Positions 46,739-57,390 of a stretch of 64,000 nucleotides of DNA are shown here, piece after piece. The notes under the pieces are model-generated. The model had not been told where the DNA came from. It worked only from the letters and a program-made list of their open reading frames with translations, and ran no database searches. Source of the DNA: Agapanthus africanus (lineage: Eukaryota > Streptophyta > Magnoliopsida > Asparagales > Amaryllidaceae). A program made the position numbers and the translations under genes. The DNA lies in NCBI GenBank assembly GCA_030015575.1, contig CM057344.1, positions 186,451,044 to 186,515,043 on the forward strand, given 5' to 3'. The stretch's first letter is position 1, and the number at the start of each line of letters is the position of its first letter.

Positions 46739-48289
46739 AGAGTGATGAGGAGCTGACCCCTGCCATACTAACAGGGGGGTCAAGAGAGTGTTAGGGATGC
46801 TGACTACTTTTGATCAGCGTATTATGAGACTGGAGTAGGGGATGTCTACCTTATCAGCACATGGTGATAGGACGAGGTCCAGGGGTGATGGTGCTGACAC
46901 CAGTAGGACCGGCACTAGTAGTGCTGGCACGAGTGGCACTGCGTCTGGTTCTAGAAGGCATAGTAGGCAGCAGTGAAGGTACTGATGTGAGTAAGTTTGG
47001 GGGTGGGGTTTATTGTAAATAGTTATCCATGCATTCTGCATTTGCATGTTTACTTTTTGCTTGTAAATATTTGTTCTTTTTTTTGCATGTTTAAATTTCG
47101 CATCGAATCATGTTTATATTTCCACATTGCATTGTTTTCTCAAAAAAAAAACCAATAAAAATTTGAAAATCCCGAAAACCTATAAAAATTTGAAACCGTC
47201 TTTTAAAAAAATAAAAAAACAAGAATAAAAAAATAAATAAAAGGTTGGATCTTTAAACTCAAGTTCGACATGATGGTTGACTAGTTAGAAATAACTAAAT
47301 CTTAGGCTTAATAATTGAAAACCCTAAAAATAACCCTCCTTGAAATATAACTGTAGTAAATATATGTTCTTACAGTTTGTTTAGAATTAAGTAATTTTGA
47401 GTTCAGTTTATGAGTTAAGTAAAAATGAAGGAAAAGTATTGAAAACTTTATTAAAGAATAACTCTGAAAAATAGTTCATATTCTTGAGTCCAAATTCAGA
47501 AAGTATATACCTTACAGGCTACACTTACACACACCTTGAAACTTGGGATAGTAGAGAATACCTAGAAATACTCTTGCCTAAAAGCCTAGTATGAAAGAAA
47601 AAAATGGTATTTGTAACTAACCACCAAAAGAGTGTCGCTAAAAAAATATATCCGGTCATGAAAAGAAAAAAAATTGTGTATATTACAAGATCTGGAAACT
47701 TCTAGTTACGCCTTAATAAGCTCACACACTCAGTAATCGGCTGATTAGTTTCTCAGAAAACAGTAATAGTCTCATAAAAGGTGTGTGAGCGAATCCGCCC
47801 ATTATTAATAAAAAGAAGTAGTAATAAGTATTAGGGCAAGAGTATTATAGTTTGAATTGAATTCCTAAGTGTAGGGGTGAAATTACACACACGTAGGGGT
47901 ATATGATCAATATTTGGAAGAGAGATGGGAATAAAGAATAAGTCTTACATCTTCATTAAACATGATAAAATTTCTGGATTGGAGACTATGGTTTAGAAGG
48001 AAAACTCAAGAGAAACTGAGATCTTTATAAACTAACAACGTATAGGATTTTAAGTTAAATAAATAAAAGGTGTGAATAATAAGGGGTGAATATTTCTAAC
48101 TTAGAATGATAGAGTTTCTAACTAGGATGCTGAACTGTAGGAATAGAGTCGACGGCTAACTTGACGGTATTTTGTGGCTATAATCCGCTGAAAACCCTCA
48201 GGAGACAAAACTCCTCCTCTGGAGCAACCTAGGGGTTTAACGGCTTGTTGCGCACACTAAGTGCAACTGTGACGCCTATGAAAGTGAGC
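46739..48289 (+). other. Conserved non-coding 3' module of element E
   Basis: A PPT-like tract, AAGTTTGGGGGTGGGG, lies at 46993-47008. From there it parallels C's 3' module ('aaataactaaatcttaggctta', 'ccctcaggagacaaaactcctcct', 'gtttaacggcttgttgc'). It stops at 48289, where D is inserted, before the LTR-proximal PPT. The flank tgagc (48285-48289) should be half of D's TSD. Confidence 0.72.
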
Positions 48290-49103
48290 TGATTGATCGT
48301 TAAAAGGTGTGTTCGAAAATAACCGCAATCAAGATGATGTCGCTAGTAGCTAGCAGCGATGAATACGGATCGTCCGCAAGGAAACGTGAACCATTTTCTT
48401 GCTTTAGACGGGTTGATAAAAAGATGGGTGATTGGTTGTAGATATATTTTAATATGGATATAAAGTTTATAAAGAAAAGGCTTGAAGGGTTCATAGGACT
48501 TGGTATTAATGGATGACTAATTAAAAATGACTCCTTTTATCTTTTAATAGTTTAAAACTAGATCGATAGTGTTGAATGTAGATTAGGGTTCTTAGATGAG
48601 AATAAGGTTCCCGCACTTAACCCTTGTCCTTTCATTGATCTATATTCATATCTAACCTTTAACAAAACAAGTGTTTAACCAATCTCAAATCGTGATCGTG
48701 ACTATCAATAAATTGGTAGCACGCCCGATAAGAAGGTTAACATTTATTGTTAAAAGAAGTTAAATGATTTTCTCATCTATTGTTCTATCCTATCCTACGA
48801 ACCCTAGTAAGCAAGGAATTACTCACTCATGGTTGGAGATTTAAAAGAAAGGTTGAAGAATGAACTCATAATGTAAGTGTAAAAAGTAAGTGCAGAAATT
48901 AAATGCGAAAAGAAATAAACTAAAATCTACCTTTATTAATCAACTATTTCATACAACTCTCCTTTTCGAAAGCAGATTACAAAGAACCCTAGTTGCTCTA
49001 GATCTTCTCTCTTGTTGGAGGTAGATAACTAGCTAATGATCACACGGATGTGTCGATCGCTTGGACCTCTTGATCTCTTTAGTGAATGTGAAGCTCTTGG
49101 TCT

Positions 49104-49111
49104 CTTATATA
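49104..49111 (-). promoter_or_regulatory. TATA box of LTR D
   Basis: TATATAAG on the minus strand, in the position equivalent to TATATATA of LTR B. Confidence 0.55.
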
Positions 49112-49200
49112 GTTACTAAACCAGAAACCATATATTCCCTATGTGAATATATGTTGTTAAGATTCATACTACAAAATATCACATCCCAACTCCAATAAAC

Positions 49201-49248
49201 CACCGTGGATCCGCCGTAAATACCTTAGTTTGGTCGCCCTTCCGCCGC
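49201..49248. promoter_or_regulatory. Paired CCGCGG-type box, U3 of LTR D (diverged)
   Basis: CACCGTGGATCCGCCGT and GGTCGCCCTTCCGCCGC. Centres are at 49209/49210 and 49240/49241, 31 bp apart. It lies about 95 bp upstream of the TATA box. Confidence 0.75.
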
Positions 49249-49775
49249 AACCTGGTGGAATTAGGACTTAGGATTTCTCCTGGTCTCTTGTGCTACCATG
49301 TGTAGATCCTCTTGATGTCTATATTCTGAGAATAATTCTATGAGTCTCTACCATTGCCGAATCTCATGATTTGCTTCTATATTTTGGCAGATTTGATGCT
49401 GACATCCCAATTTAACTCGGATCTCTTGGATTCCAGACCCAATCTAATATCTGCACAATATCTCAAGTCATAGTGTTACTATTATTTGGTATTTTAAAGA
49501 TATTATTTTAACCATTTTATATGATATTAAATCTTAAAGAATATTGATTAAAAATACTTGATATGATATGCATATTTTAATTACTAATATTTCATCTAAA
49601 TATTATATGCATATATATTCCCTCATTATGTTACTTATAATGTAGAAACATATGGTAATAAAAATTTTACAAATAAACCCTCATATGTTCTATATTTACA
49701 ATAAACACGTTTTAGTACTTAACAATAATAGGGAAAATATTCATTCAAATGTGCAATATTTTAGACTAATCAAAT

Positions 49776-49787
49776 ACCCCCAAACTT
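49776..49787 (-). other. Polypurine tract of element D
   Basis: AAGTTTGGGGGT on the minus strand, four bases from the LTR start TGATTAG. It primes plus-strand DNA. Confidence 0.8.
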
Positions 49788-51335
49788 ATCTTTGATCATC
49801 CCGAGCAAACTAGTTATTAAAGAGAGAGAGAAAAACCCAGCACACTTTCGTAGGCAACACGATTGCCCCTAGCACGTGCAACAAACCTTTAAACCTCTAG
49901 GTGTCCCTATTAGGAGGAGTGTTGTCTCCTGAAGGTTTTCAGCTGATTACACCCACAAAATCCCATAATAAAAGAGAGAAGATGAAATTTACAGACAAAA
50001 ATAAGGAACATATAAAAGAAAGAAGTTGAAAATAAGAGTTTCAAACTACACTAGCTTTTTAGTTGCCATGAGCCCTATCTTAATAGTCATGAAAAGATAT
50101 CAGAAATCACATCATCTCTCAATAAAACATCTCCTTTAGTCTTCCTCCCTACCTTTCTTCCAAATATCGATCATATACCCCTACATCTGTATAAAAGGCA
50201 TCTCTACACTTAGAGAATTCAATTCAAGCTATCATACTCTTGTCCATCTTTCTTAGTACTTTTTAGTCAGTGAATGTTTTATAGATGAAATTGCTCACAT
50301 ATTCTTCATGCAACCGTTAAGACTTCTTGAGATACTAACCAACTGATTACCAAATGTGCTCACCCATTTAGGCGTAATTAGCAATATCCTAGTCTACAAC
50401 ACATAAGACTTAGCGGTGGCTCCCAAACCAGTTGGTCTAAGTCACTAGGTAATAAGGCATCCTCGCTATATTTTTTATGCTGCCTTTAGTAATTACAAAA
50501 CCAGTGTTCATTTTTCTTCACTATTTTTATTTGTGTGTGTGTGTGTGTATTTCTTCATACTAAGGCTTTTAGATAAAAGCATTTCAAGGTATCCTCTACT
50601 ATCCCAAGTTTCAAGATGTGTGCAAGTGCGTATAGTAGAGTATCAATGTTTTGATGTTTGGACTCAAGAATAGAGACTATTTTTCAGACTTATTTCTATC
50701 CTCAGATTAGCGATTCCCTTCGTCTTACTAACCCTTAGGACAACAGCTCATGACTACCTATTACTAGTTTTTTTTTAAAAACATCTAATTTTCTTGAATT
50801 TCTTAAAATTTTCCTTCCTATCGTATGTATTTTCACTTTCTAACTTTTATTTCCAAGAAAATTTTCATTTATTCAAAAAAAATTCTTTTTTTCATATATA
50901 GTGCCAAATGATATATCAGTAAATACAAACCTCCCCCAAAACCTATTTGCAGCAGTTTCCTCGCTGATGTTGTTCTTTGAGCACATAGACCTGTAGACTT
51001 GGAAGGAAAATAATAGGGGTAAAATAATAATTAAATGAAAAACTACCCCCAAACTTGTTCTTTGGCACGCACAAATATTCAGTTATATTTTTTTATACTC
51101 ACCTCCATTCTTAGATGAAACAGTGTTACCGAAATATGGAGGTGAGTCTGAGGAAAGTTAGTCGTGATAAAGCGGCTCCTGTAAGAATAGGAGCTCCTCC
51201 GCTGGGTCAGCGGAAAAATACGGTTTTAATCTATACCTATTTACTTTAAAAATAGAATCATTTTAATATTTTCTATACCTACTGCACTATGCGGGTACAC
51301 ATACCGCACCGCAAAAGAGCCTTTCCAACGAGATG
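49788..51335 (-). other. Non-coding 3' module of element D with a second PPT-like tract
   Basis: It is homologous to the 3' modules of C and E. A second AAGTTTGGGGGTAG lies at 51043-51056, about 1.27 kb from the LTR-proximal tract and close after the pol end. A (GT)n tract lies at 50532-50548. No ORF is seen. Confidence 0.7.
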
Positions 51336-52409
51336 TTAGCTTATCCGGATGAAGGTGGAGACGGGAATCATAAAGAGGGACTTGTTGTCCCGGGGTAAAA
51401 GTTTTCTCAAAAGGTTTTTATCGTGGAACACTTTAGTCCTGTTCTTCACTATAACCGCATTATTATAAGGTTTATCGCGAAGTTCGCTTAGCTCATTTAA
51501 TTGCAGCTTCCGATAGACGCCGATTTGATAAAAATCACAATTAAGCTCTTTAATAGCCCACATTGCTTTATATTCGATCTTGACAGGAATGTGGCAAGAC
51601 TTCCCAAACACTAGTCGGTATGGAGATATAACAAGATCGGTCTTATAAGCGGTACAAAATGCCCAAAAAGCATCTGTCAATTTAGTGGACCAATCTTTAC
51701 GGTTCTTAGAAACCGTTTTCTCCAAAATTTGTTTGATCTGTCTATTGGAGATTTCAGCTTGCCCGCTCGTTTAGGGATGATAGGGTGTAGAAAACTTGTG
51801 GTTAATTAAATATTTCCGCATCAAGGACTCGAACGACCGATTACATAAATGCGTCCCATTATCACAAATTATAGCACGAAGGTGTTCGAATCGCGAAAAA
51901 ATATTTTCTTTAAGGAACTTAATAACAACCTTATTGTCATTAGTGCGACACGGTACCGCTTCCACCTATTTAGATACATAATCAACAGCTAATAAGACGT
52001 ATAAATTCCCAAAAGATTTGGAAAATGGGCCCATAAAATCAATTCCCCAAATATCAAATATCTCTACAACCAAGATAGGTTGGAATGGCATCTCATGTCT
52101 CTGTGAAATCTGACCCGTGTGTTGACACCATGAACAAGTTTTGCAATAATCATATGCATCTTTAAATAGTGTTGGCCAATAAAAGCTATATTGAAAAACT
52201 TTCTTCACCGTTTTCCGTGGACCAATATGACCGCCACATGCCTGATCGTGACAGAAAGACAATACACTCTTGAATTCATCATTAGGGACACATCGGCGAA
52301 TAATTTGATCGGGACAATACTTAAACAAATAAGTTTCATCCCAGTAAAAATGTTTTACTTGGGATAGAAATCGATGATTGTCTTGTTTTGACCAATCGTT
52401 GGGTAGAAG
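51336..52409 (-). pseudogene. Integrase of element D, interrupted by stops
   Basis: Reading leftward, the zinc-binding HHCC module comes first (H-x6-H in CHDQACGGH; C-x2-C in CKTCSWC), then the DDE core with GIDFMGPF (first Asp) and ICDNGTH (second Asp). The third acidic residue is present in GQAEISNR near 51750. The C-terminal part ([33 protein letters not shown]) is typical of Tat/Athila integrases. Two in-frame stops, at about 51966 and about 51770, fall where the family has Trp and Gln; both are explained by single C-to-T type changes. Confidence 0.88.
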
Positions 52410-53073
52410 TCATGTTGCTAAATAATTCACAATATTCATGAACCAAGGTTCGCAGGTTATGGTCAAGAGCTGTTCGTCAGAAAAGGACTCGTTTATTGGC
52501 AAGGTCAACGTTGGCGAAGAAGAAAGACGTGAAAGATGGTCGGCTACGACATTTTCACATCCACTCTTATCTCGTATGACAAGATCAAATTCTTGTAACA
52601 ATAAGATCCAATGTAATAGCCTGACTTTAGCATCCTTCTTCGATAAAAGATGTCTTAGAGCGGAACGATTGGTGTAAACTATTACTGGAGAGCCAATCAA
52701 GTAGGGCATGAATTTTTCTATTGCAAATACAACTGCCAAGAGTTCTTTCTTGGTAGTTGTATAATTCATTTGGGCATCGTTCAAGATCCTACTTGCATAG
52801 TAAATTACATGTGACTTCTTATCAATGTGTTATCCTAAGACTGCACCAATAGCAAAATCGAATGCATCACATAAGCTCGAAAGGGTGATTCTAGTCCGGA
52901 GATGACAAAATGGGGGCTGTAGTGAGGGAACTTTTAGGTGATTCAAAAGCAGCCTCACAATTCGAATCGAAGTGAAAAGTTGTATTCTTAGCCAAGAGAA
53001 GAGTTAAAGGTCTGGCAATTTTGCTAAAGTCCTTAATGAATCGCCTATAAAATTCTGCATGATCAAAAAAGGA
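52410..53073 (-). pseudogene. RNase H and connection domain of element D
   Basis: It follows the RT palm in a shifted frame. It has FYRRFIKDF, then MCDAFDFAIG (first catalytic Asp), [14 protein letters not shown] (catalytic Glu) and [14 protein letters not shown]. The Asp usual in YTD is Asn here, so the third catalytic residue is lost. It ends with VVADHLSRL, the usual boundary before integrase. Stops interrupt the segment before 52784. Confidence 0.85.
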
Positions 53074-53978
53074 TCATACATCTTTGACGTATTTGGAAGG
53101 AGGAAGGTTATGGATGACATCTATTTTAGCTATGTCTACCTCAATGCCATTTCGTGAAATGATATGTCCAAGAACAATACCTTCTTGAACCATGAAATGG
53201 AATTTTTTCCAATTCAAACTTAAATTCTTATCCTTACAGCGGGTAAAAACAGCGTCAAAATGATGTAGGCATTCCTCAAAGGAGTCCCCAAATATGGAGA
53301 AATCGTCCATAAATATCTCCAGAAAATTCTCGACCATGTCCGAGAATTTCCCCATCATACACCGTTGAAATATAGCGGGAGTATTGCATAACCTAAGGGG
53401 CATGCGTCTATAAGCAAAAGTACCGAAAGGATAAGTAAATGTTGTCTTATCTTGATCCTATTCGGCAATAGGGATCTGGTTATAGCCGGAGTATCCGTCC
53501 AAGAAACAGTAGTATTCATGCCTAGCTAATCATTCTAACATCCGGTCAATGAAAGGTAGAGGGAAGTGATTTCTCTCGTCGCGGCATTGAGTTTCCTATA
53601 ATCAATACATACCCTCCACCCAGTCTGGGTGCGTGTTTGGATCTACTCATTAGCCTCATTAGTTATGGCCGTGATGCCAGACTTTATAGGGACCACATGA
53701 ATAGGACTTACCCATTGGCTATCAGATATTGGGTAAATTATGCCATTATCTAGACATTTGACAATTTCTTTCTTTACCGCCTCCTTCATGGCGGGATTCA
53801 ACCGTCTTTGTAGGTCTCGGGCTGGTTTGGCTTCATCCATCAAATGTATATGATATTCAACAATCAAGAGACTAATCCCTTTGATGTCTGTCATTATCCA
53901 ACTAAAAGCTTGCCGATTTGATCTCAAGACCGACAAAAGAGCGCTCTCTTGCTCTAAAACTAAAGAAGCTGATATGAT
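53074..53978 (-). pseudogene. Reverse transcriptase of element D, frameshifted
   Basis: The N-terminal part (53643-53978) reads DIKGISLL, RRLNPAMKEAVKKEI and GIIYPISDSQWVSPIHVV. After a stop and frame change come CIDYRKLN, FLDGYSGYNQI, RRMPLRLCNTPAIFQRCM and the catalytic IFMDDFSIFG, then VLGHIIS. FMDD corresponds to the YxDD active site; F is common in this branch. The segment is split between two frames and has stops. The N-terminal edge is cut by copia3; a predicted start codon upstream would belong to copia3, not to D. Confidence 0.88.
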
Positions 53979-55094
53979 TGTTGGATATAGTGCCCTCGGA
54001 GTCAATTATTAGATCACAAGCACGGGATTGCAATGATTGAGGGAGGACTTATACCGGTAGGACAGTCTTACTCAAGATGATAGTATGCTATCTGGTTTAT
54101 CTTTATCATCGTGTACTGCTTTAGGTGACCTTACATGTCACTATTGCGCGTTGATAGAGCCCTTAGGATTCTTGCTTGACGGCCAGCAGTATGATGGCGA
54201 TCAAATACGTGAGAGCTGGGGTCTATAAGCACATCCTTAAAAGGTCCCTAGACGTGGGAGTTTTCGAGACAGGGTATCGATACTCCAGAGTAGACTAGTG
54301 TATACAGTCGAGACCCCAACGAGGGGCGGTGGCCGGTCTCACAAGCCACTGGTGTCAGTTGGTTCACCTAAGATATATACAGGTGCTCCATGGGTTATGA
54401 GTACACCGGACAGGACTCGCCGGGAACATGCTAGTTGGTATTATACCAAACGTCAGATAGCAGTTCCCTGGTGACATGTGTATAGGTTCGTTCTTCGACC
54501 TGAGATTGTCATTTGTCTCGTGTGAGTTCCCACTGTACTTTGATTACTGCCCTACCACGGCTCAAAAGAGTCGTGCAAACAGGTTTTAGTTAGGTACAGT
54601 CCCGAGCAACATGGAGGCAGTGAGCGGATCGTCAGGGGTTCGTCTCTCCCGGTATTGGGGGTGAGGTCGCGCTGTGTCAAGGAGAGCCATTACACAAAGC
54701 CCTCGACCGAGACAGGAGATTTACTGGTAGGTATTCCAGTAGTATCTTAGGGTGTTCTGGGCTACACTCCGACACGACTTGTACCGCTTTTGGGGGTCTG
54801 ACTTTTACCAACCCCCTAGGCCCGCCATGCGATACTCATAGACGAACGGACCGGACTGTATGGATATTGTCACTGACAGGCTCAGTAGGGTGTTGGGATG
54901 AGTTCGCTCATCGATATCCCTTTTGGTCAATATCTGGTAGCCCGTTACGTATGGCTAATACCTCTGACGTGCTGGTGGTTAAATCCACAGCCAAAGTATT
55001 GACGAGTCTTCAGAGTCCCCCACAGACAGTTGCTCAAGTTTCGGGCGAAACGCTTTAGAGGCCGTATGGAGATATGGCAGGGTTCGATCATATA

Positions 55095-55220
55095 CGTGCT
55101 GTATTGCACGGATCTTGATCGGACGGATAATACTAGCGGGCTTTGGTTTAAGCCGAATCCTAGTATTATACAGTGTAGATTTTGTCTCTTTGCATTTGTA
55201 TTCGGTCGGAATACAAATGC
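55095..55220. repeat. Three consecutive hairpin-forming inverted repeats in copia3 LTR
   Basis: Stem I: CGTGC / GCACG. Stem II: AATACTAG (55129) / CTAGTATT (55160) with inner GGCTT / AAGCC. Stem III: GCATTTGTATTC (55192-55203) / GAATACAAATGC (55209-55220), 12 perfect pairs and a 5-nt loop. Equivalents exist in copia1 and copia2, with compensating base changes. Confidence 0.75.
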
Positions 55221-55401
55221 GGGTATGTATATACAGTCGCGGGGTTTTCCTGTAATTTATTACGGGATCAGTTTTTTAAAGTTGCCAGTTTGTATTCCGT
55301 TTCGGCCAGTTTTCCTTTGTTCCTTCATGGCCGGATTTTTCCGATGGAGGGGGTTATTTTGCAAGTGTGCAAATTAGCAATTGTGGAAAGGGTTATTTGT
55401 A

Positions 55402-56540
55402 AATGAGAGATTTGCATATGATATTTATTGATTTAGAAAAAGCGTACGACAAGGTACCTAGAGAGGTATTATGGGGGACAATGATGAAAAAGGGGGTCCC
55501 CGTCAAGTATATTGACATAATCAAGGATATGTACGACGGAGTAGTGGCAAATGTCAGAACTTGCGGTGGCTTAACAAGTGATTTTCCGATTACTATTGGT
55601 TTACATCAAGGATCTGCATTAAGTCCTTTCCTGTTTACCATCGTGATGGATGAGCTTACTAGAACTATCCAAGATGAGGTCCCTTGGTGTATGCTATTCG
55701 CTGATGATATTGTTCTAGTAAATGAGACGAAAGCAGGGGTTAATGCAAAATTGGAATTATGGAGACAAACATTGGAATCTCGGGGATTCAGATTGAGCAG
55801 GTCCAAGACAGCATATATGCACTGCAAATTTAGTAGCCAGAGAAGTCAAAACCATATTGGTATAACATTGGAAGGGCAAGAGATATCACCGAGCGACCAG
55901 TTTAGATATCTAGGTTCCATCATCCAAAGGAATGGGGAGATCGATAGTGATGTTAATCAAAGGATCCAAGCTGGTTGGTTGAAATGGAGGAGTGCAACAG
56001 GGATTTTGTGTGATCGTAACTTTCCGTTAAAATTGAAAGGGAAGTTTTATCGGAGCGCTATTCGGCCTGCCTTATTATATGGTACAGAATGCTGGGCTCC
56101 TAAGAAGCATCATACACAGAAGATGCACGTAGCGGAGATGCGCATGCTTCGTTGGATGTGCGGTAACACTAGAAAAGACAAGGTGCGAAATGAGGATATT
56201 CGTGCAAAAGTTGGTGTAGCACCCGTGGAGGAGAAGATGCGGGAAAACCGGCTTAGATGGTTTGGTCATGTGCGACGCAGACCTATGGAAGCACCGGTTC
56301 GACGAATAGATACTCTCGATATGGGTAATGGCAAAAGGGCAAAAGGGAGACCGAAGAAAACATGGATGGAGGTGATACGAAACGATATGGTTGCCAAAGG
56401 ACTCAATGAAAGTATATTGTTCGATAGAAGTGAGTGGAGACAGAGGATTCATGTGCTGGACCCGGCGTGATTCTCATGTTGGTTCATGTAGCCTACCCCA
56501 TATGCTTGGGATAAAAGGCTCAGTTGTTGTTGTTGTTGAA
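55402..56540 (+). mobile_element. RTE-clade LINE insertion in copia3 5' LTR
   Basis: The 3' UTR is short: 'ccccatatgcttgggataaaaggctc' followed by a (TTG)n tail at about 56524-56538, the usual plant RTE end. A possible TSD is aatgaga (55402-55408 and 56553-56559), but 13 bp lie between tail and second copy, so this is uncertain. Confidence 0.82.
55403..56470 (+). CDS. RTE-type LINE reverse transcriptase, 5'-truncated
   Basis: A 355-codon open frame. It starts in the RT domain with [21 protein letters not shown], followed by [13 protein letters not shown] and the catalytic [10 protein letters not shown]. The C-terminal part has [17 protein letters not shown] and [15 protein letters not shown], typical of plant RTE-clade LINEs. 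The endonuclease and RT N-terminus are missing, as expected for 5' truncation in target-primed insertion. The ATG is probably fortuitous. No stop breaks the frame, so it is the youngest or among the youngest insertions here. Confidence 0.9.
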   Translation: MRDLHMIFIDLEKAYDKVPREVLWGTMMKKGVPVKYIDIIKDMYDGVVANVRTCGGLTSDFPITIGLHQGSALSPFLFTIVMDELTRTIQDEVPWCMLFADDIVLVNETKAGVNAKLELWRQTLESRGFRLSRSKTAYMHCKFSSQRSQNHIGITLEGQEISPSDQFRYLGSIIQRNGEIDSDVNQRIQAGWLKWRSATGILCDRNFPLKLKGKFYRSAIRPALLYGTECWAPKKHHTQKMHVAEMRMLRWMCGNTRKDKVRNEDIRAKVGVAPVEEKMRENRLRWFGHVRRRPMEAPVRRIDTLDMGNGKRAKGRPKKTWMEVIRNDMVAKGLNESILFDRSEWRQRIHVLDPA

Positions 56541-57180
56541 TGGTTTTGCTTTAATGAGATGAGAAATGATTTGGCTTTGGTGTGACATTAATTCCTCTTT
56601 ATCATCACCTTTTTCCTTAGCCTCACCCTTGCCTTTTTCTTGTGCTAACCTCCCTTGCTTTGTCCTCTCCTCCAAATGGTTATGGCCGGCCACTCTTGAG
56701 GATGGAGGATTAATTTTTGGTGTGGGAAAAATTCTTGTTCTCATTTTTACATACACCAAAAATCCCAAGCTCATTTTCCATTGTTCATTCCTCCATCATT
56801 ATGGCAGCTTCATATCCGCGAGAGACAAACCATCCTACACTTCACCTACAGTATTCTTGTGCACGTCAGCTCGCCAACTTCGTGCCCGAGTTTCCTCGGT
56901 CCAGAGGTGGGAGCCCGTAAAAGAGCCCGGCGATGTGGTGCCCGTTCCAACGAGGAGATGAAGACCGGAGATTCCGCGAGGAGATCGGAGTGGAGGCCGA
57001 AGACCGAAGGATACGGATCGCTCGGTATAGCTCTCTACCCTTCTCTAGATAGCTAGTTGTAGGTTAATGGTTACGATCCGGGTTTTTAGGACGCGGTAGT
57101 GCAGGTTTAAAGTCAAGAAAAATTTTCTTTTCCGCATTTTGGCCTCGGATAGACGGCCGGGGCGCTACCGTAGTCCTACA
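56541..57180 (+). repeat. copia3 5' LTR continued after the LINE
   Basis: It leads to the LTR end 'gacggccggggcgctaccgtagtcctaca', which matches in reverse the LTR starts of copia1 and copia2 (ccccggc...; atcccggccgtc). No gene. Confidence 0.75.
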
Positions 57181-57193
57181 TAGTATCAGAGCC
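57181..57193 (+). other. Primer binding site of copia3 (initiator tRNA-Met)
   Basis: TAGTATCAGAGCC, one G-to-A change from the standard site, directly after the LTR. Confidence 0.88.
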
Positions 57194-57390
57194 ACGCCAT
57201 TAACCTAGTCTAGCTTGCTCTAGCATGTTTAGAACTTCGATCGGTCGAAATTTCCAAAAACCGTATTTCAAATTGATTAGTTTCTGTCGAATTTGTTTTT
57301 TGCTCAAAAAATTATTTGGTGTATAGCAGAAAACCATGCAGGGTTTTTAAGGAAATCTGACAAAATTTGGTAGCATGTGGCTACAGTAAC

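Larger units (their letters stand above)
44641..48289 (+). mobile_element. Element E: non-autonomous gypsy-type element, 5' part
   Basis: E is the same family as C. The order is LTR (44641-46222), PBS extended into a whole antisense tRNA-Asp, a short ORF and the conserved 3' module, cut at 48290 by element D. E's remainder should lie beyond D, outside the window. Unlike C, E has no recognisable leader and no leader box: coding-like sequence begins right after the tRNA copy. Confidence 0.78.
48290..49772 (-). repeat. 3' LTR of element D
   Basis: 1483 bp, plus-strand start tgattgatcg and end gactaatca. It follows the PPT (TTTGGGGGTATT) on the minus strand. It is homologous to LTR B along its whole length. 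TATA box at 49104, paired GC box at 49201. Confidence 0.9.
48290..53978 (-). mobile_element. Element D: Tat/Athila-type Ty3-gypsy, 3' half
   Basis: On the minus strand RT, RNase H and integrase are followed by a non-coding 3' module, PPT and 3' LTR. D is inserted in E and is itself cut by copia3 at 53979, so gag, protease and the 5' LTR are outside the window. The order RT-RNase H-integrase defines Ty3-gypsy. Pol is broken by stops and at least one frameshift. There is no envelope-like ORF between integrase and LTR. Confidence 0.88.
53979..57180 (+). repeat. 5' LTR of copia3, interrupted by a LINE
   Basis: It runs from TGTTGGATATAGTGCC to AGTCCTACA, about 2.07 kb without the LINE. It contains three consecutive inverted repeats: 55095-55110, 55129-55167 and 55192-55220. 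Confidence 0.88.

Noticed and set aside
49788..51335. Envelope-like ORF behind D's integrase
   Set aside because: No frame of useful length. The segment is the non-coding module shared with C and E.
53979..54005. Start codon of D's RT frame at 54005
   Set aside because: The first residues of that frame are encoded by the copia3 LTR end; the junction at 53979 shows the start is artificial.
55403..56470. Host gene or intact LINE
   Set aside because: The open frame is only the RT C-terminal part of an RTE LINE. Endonuclease and the RT start are missing and it lies inside an LTR.
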